Shown here one piece after another: positions 51,769-53,126 of a stretch of DNA of 53,126 nt. How positions within the stretch are numbered: position 1 is the first letter of the stretch; every line of letters starts with the position of its first letter. The DNA is taken from contig JAAYDA010000021.1 in NCBI GenBank assembly GCA_012729505.1, positions 1-53,126 on the forward strand, given 5' to 3'. The notes beneath the pieces were generated by a model that did not search any database, had not been told where the DNA came from, and saw only the letters and a list, made by a program, of their open reading frames with translations. A program made the position numbers and the translations under genes. This stretch comes from Syntrophomonadaceae bacterium (lineage in GTDB: Bacteria; Bacillota; Syntrophomonadia; Syntrophomonadales; DTU052).

Positions 51769-52369
51769 GGCTCACACCTCCGAAAAAATGAAAGCTTACC
51801 CTGTGTTACCCCCAGAATAAGCTTGGACATGGACTATTATCACACCTCCCCCTTAAACTCAGGTAAAACCTTGTTCTCAGGTATGCGGTTTGTACAGGCC
51901 TGGGGTCAGACAAATCCTTCCCGCAGGCTAATATAATTACTGTAAGGTGTCAATTCCCATTAAAATCATTTTACCGGCTCGCAATTATTTTCACAAGTTC
52001 TAAAACAGTACAAACTTTAGTTAATTTTTGTCGAAACAATCTATCGGTGTGTTGTTTTGTTTGGCAATTGTATTTGGAAGCTTGGTGATCTTAATTATTT
52101 CCATTAGAGGCAATGGCACCGCTTATTAATTTTTATCATCACTCCTTGGATGTCGTACCGCCTCGATATGATTGCGGCGGTACAACATCCTTTTTTATTG
52201 TGTTTATTTTAACGAGTTCTGTATTTATAAAACCTAGGAATACTTCACATAACAAAAAGGACTAATAAATCTTCTGTAGAAAGTAATAAATTTATTGGTC
52301 TATCGCAAAATAATACTACTCTGTGCATATTGGGTTTCTAATTTTTATCAAGGGAAGGAGGTGGAAATA
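51769..52369. other. divergent intergenic region between the maturation operon and hydrogenase genes
   Basis: AT-rich, about 600 bp, no supported gene. On the minus strand TTGACA (complement of 51948-51953) is a -35 candidate for the maturation operon, with an imperfectly spaced TATTAG. A strong plus-strand terminator lies at 52148-52196. AATAAATTTATT (52285-52296) is a perfect 12-bp palindrome. I found no clear Rex site. A minus-strand 11-codon frame after aaggagtg (near 52137) is noted but unsupported. Confidence 0.5.
52148..52196 (+). terminator. intrinsic terminator with no gene in front of it
   Basis: ggatgt, c, gtaccgcc (52148-52162) pair with ggcggtac, a, acatcc (52176-52190), 14 bp with one mismatch, followed by TTTTTT (52191-52196). 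No gene precedes it on this strand, so it should end a small RNA or an attenuated leader. Confidence 0.85.
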
Positions 52370-52816
52370 ATGGCTGTAATCAATACCATCATTAACCGAT
52401 ACAAGGAAATTCCCGGCGGTATAATTGAAGCTTACCATGGGATTCAGGAGGAATTCAGCTTCATACCGGAAGGAGCAATTTTGGCGGCGGCCAAGGCCTT
52501 TGGGATTCCCGTAGCCGAAGCTTATGGGGTAGCAACTTTCTATTCCTATTTTAAGATTGGGGAGCGGGGAAATTGTGTTATCAGATTATGTGAAAGTTCT
52601 CCCTGTCACATAGCCGGCGCAGCTGAGGTTGTTGCGGCTTTAGAAAAGGAGTTGGGGATCGAAATGGGGCAGACTACTCCTGACGGTAAGTTTACCCTTG
52701 AATTCACTCAGTGTGTGGGACAGTGCCAGGCGACCCCGGTTATTACCATCAACAGTCAGCCTTTTGCTGATGTAACCGCTGAAAAAATTCCCGGCATTTT
52801 GTCACAATATAAATAA
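52370..52816 (+). CDS. NuoE-like [2Fe-2S] subunit of NAD-linked [FeFe]-hydrogenase (HydC-type)
   Basis: Thioredoxin-fold [2Fe-2S] subunit of 148 residues. Cluster ligands CESSPC (Cys 74, 79) and CVGQC (Cys 115, 119) have the NuoE spacing; the N-terminus (YKEIPGGIIEAYHGIQEEFSFIPE, AYGVATFYSYF) is typical. ATG 52370 follows a perfect aaggaggt. In anaerobic Firmicutes, next to hydrogenase maturation genes, this is usually the small subunit of a HydABC (NADH-dependent or bifurcating) hydrogenase. A formate dehydrogenase or complex I partner is possible, since the catalytic subunit is outside the window. Confidence 0.88.
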   Translation: MAVINTIINRYKEIPGGIIEAYHGIQEEFSFIPEGAILAAAKAFGIPVAEAYGVATFYSYFKIGERGNCVIRLCESSPCHIAGAAEVVAALEKELGIEMGQTTPDGKFTLEFTQCVGQCQATPVITINSQPFADVTAEKIPGILSQYK

Positions 52817-52833
52817 TGAGGGGAGGGGACCTT

Positions 52834-53000
52834 GTGGCTGAAGAACTTAGGATCGTGCTTCGTAATTACGGCAAAATCGATCCACTGAACATTGAAGATT
52901 ATCTTAATGCCGGAGGGTATAAATCTCTGGAAAAGGCACGGAATATGGGGCAATTATCGGTTATAGACGAAATTAAGAGCTCCAATCTGCGTGGACGGGG
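52834..53000 (+). pseudogene. NuoF/HydB-like gene cut by an insertion sequence
   Basis: GTG 52834, after ggggagggga, starts a NuoF-like subunit: ELRIVLRNYGKIDPLNIEDY, then LEKARNMG and EIKSSNLRGRG. The family continues GAGFPTG with the NADH/FMN site, but here the sequence changes at about 53001 and a stop follows at 53041. The remaining fragment has about 56 native residues of some 500-600. The rest of the gene may lie beyond the insertion. As it stands the hydrogenase could not take electrons from NADH through this subunit. Confidence 0.85.
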
Positions 53001-53126
53001 TATACTGCTCCCAGGTAGTGAGACACTAGTCGGGAAAAAATAAGCTAAACTATTAGTATGGAAAAGAGAAATCGCTACACAGCCGAATTTAAAGCCAAAG
53101 TGGTCATGGAACTCTTGAAAGAAGAG
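53001..53126 (+). mobile_element. left end of an IS3-family element (partial, runs off the window)
   Basis: The end sequence tatactgctccc resembles the IS150/IS3-type terminal repeat (tgtactg..ccc). It interrupts the NuoF-like frame exactly at the conserved Gly-rich motif. A transposase frame starts 57 bases inside. The right end and any target duplication are outside the window. Confidence 0.75.
53058..53126 (+). CDS. IS3-family transposase OrfA, N-terminal part only
   Basis: ATG 53058 opens a frame that is still open at the window end: KRNRYTAEFKAKVVMELLKEE. This is the start of the IS3/IS911 OrfA helix-turn-helix (RxYSxEFKxKVVxEALK pattern) that binds the terminal repeats. OrfB and the programmed frameshift cannot be seen. 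No obvious ribosome binding site precedes it, common for these genes. Confidence 0.8.
   Translation, partial: MEKRNRYTAEFKAKVVMELLKEE

Overview
The window looks like chromosomal DNA from an anaerobic, endospore-forming, Gram-positive bacterium of the Clostridia type (Bacillota). The Syntrophomonas/Carboxydothermus kind is a reasonable guess, but this is inference. The evidence is: sporulation genes (spoIIP, yqfC, yqfD); the Firmicutes gene orders comEA-comEC-holA-rpsT, hrcA-grpE-dnaK-dnaJ-prmA-rsmE-mtaB-rpsU-yqeY and yqfC-yqfD-phoH-yqfF-ybeY-dgkA-cdd-era-recO-glyQS-ccpN-yqfL-ppdK; a CIRCE operator; a glycyl T-box; [FeFe]-hydrogenase maturation genes; and frequent TTG/GTG starts with strong ribosome binding sites. 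No rRNA or tRNA gene was found.

Layout. 1-1.6 kb: a structured leader, a lipid kinase and a short two-cluster ferredoxin-like protein. 1.7-6.3 kb: DNA uptake (comEA, comEC), the DNA polymerase III delta subunit and rpsT on the opposite strand. 6.4-9.9 kb: a small YvlD-like membrane protein, spoIIP, a striking heptanucleotide repeat array and murJ. 9.9-23.8 kb: lepA, hemW, then a heat-shock operon behind a promoter and a perfect CIRCE element: hrcA, an archaeal-like (group III) chaperonin, grpE, dnaK, dnaJ, followed by prmA, rsmE, mtaB, a HIT protein, rpsU and yqeY. 23.8-28.2 kb: an accessory island that splits the usual yqeY/yqfC synteny. It holds a tiny membrane peptide, a 5'-truncated RHS gene with a candidate immunity gene, and a convergent ECF sigma/anti-sigma pair. 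28.3-37.9 kb: the yqfC to recO run, with deoC and an unrecognised exported protein inserted after era. 37.9-45.4 kb: T-box, glyQS, then ccpN, a PPDK regulatory protein and ppdK. 45.6-47.7 kb: a toxin-antitoxin pair and a secreted LysM/peptidoglycan-binding protein. 47.8-53.1 kb: minus-strand hydrogenase maturation operon (TM1266-like regulator, hydE, hydG, hydF) divergent from hydrogenase subunit genes (NuoE-like, then a NuoF-like gene cut by an IS3-type element at the window edge).

How they work together. HrcA/CIRCE should control chaperonin, GrpE and DnaK; a terminator-like hairpin after dnaK could step down dnaJ. CcpN and the PPDK regulatory protein plausibly control PPDK at the PEP/pyruvate node. 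HydE, HydG and HydF build the H-cluster for a NAD-linked multisubunit [FeFe]-hydrogenase whose genes begin at 52.37 kb.

Most worth a second look: the group III chaperonin inside the dnaK operon; an in-frame TAG inside an otherwise full-length hydG, next to a hydrogenase gene interrupted by an insertion sequence; a compound repeat (heptamer array plus a related hairpin) present twice; and an intrinsic terminator upstream of the hydrogenase genes with no gene in front of it.
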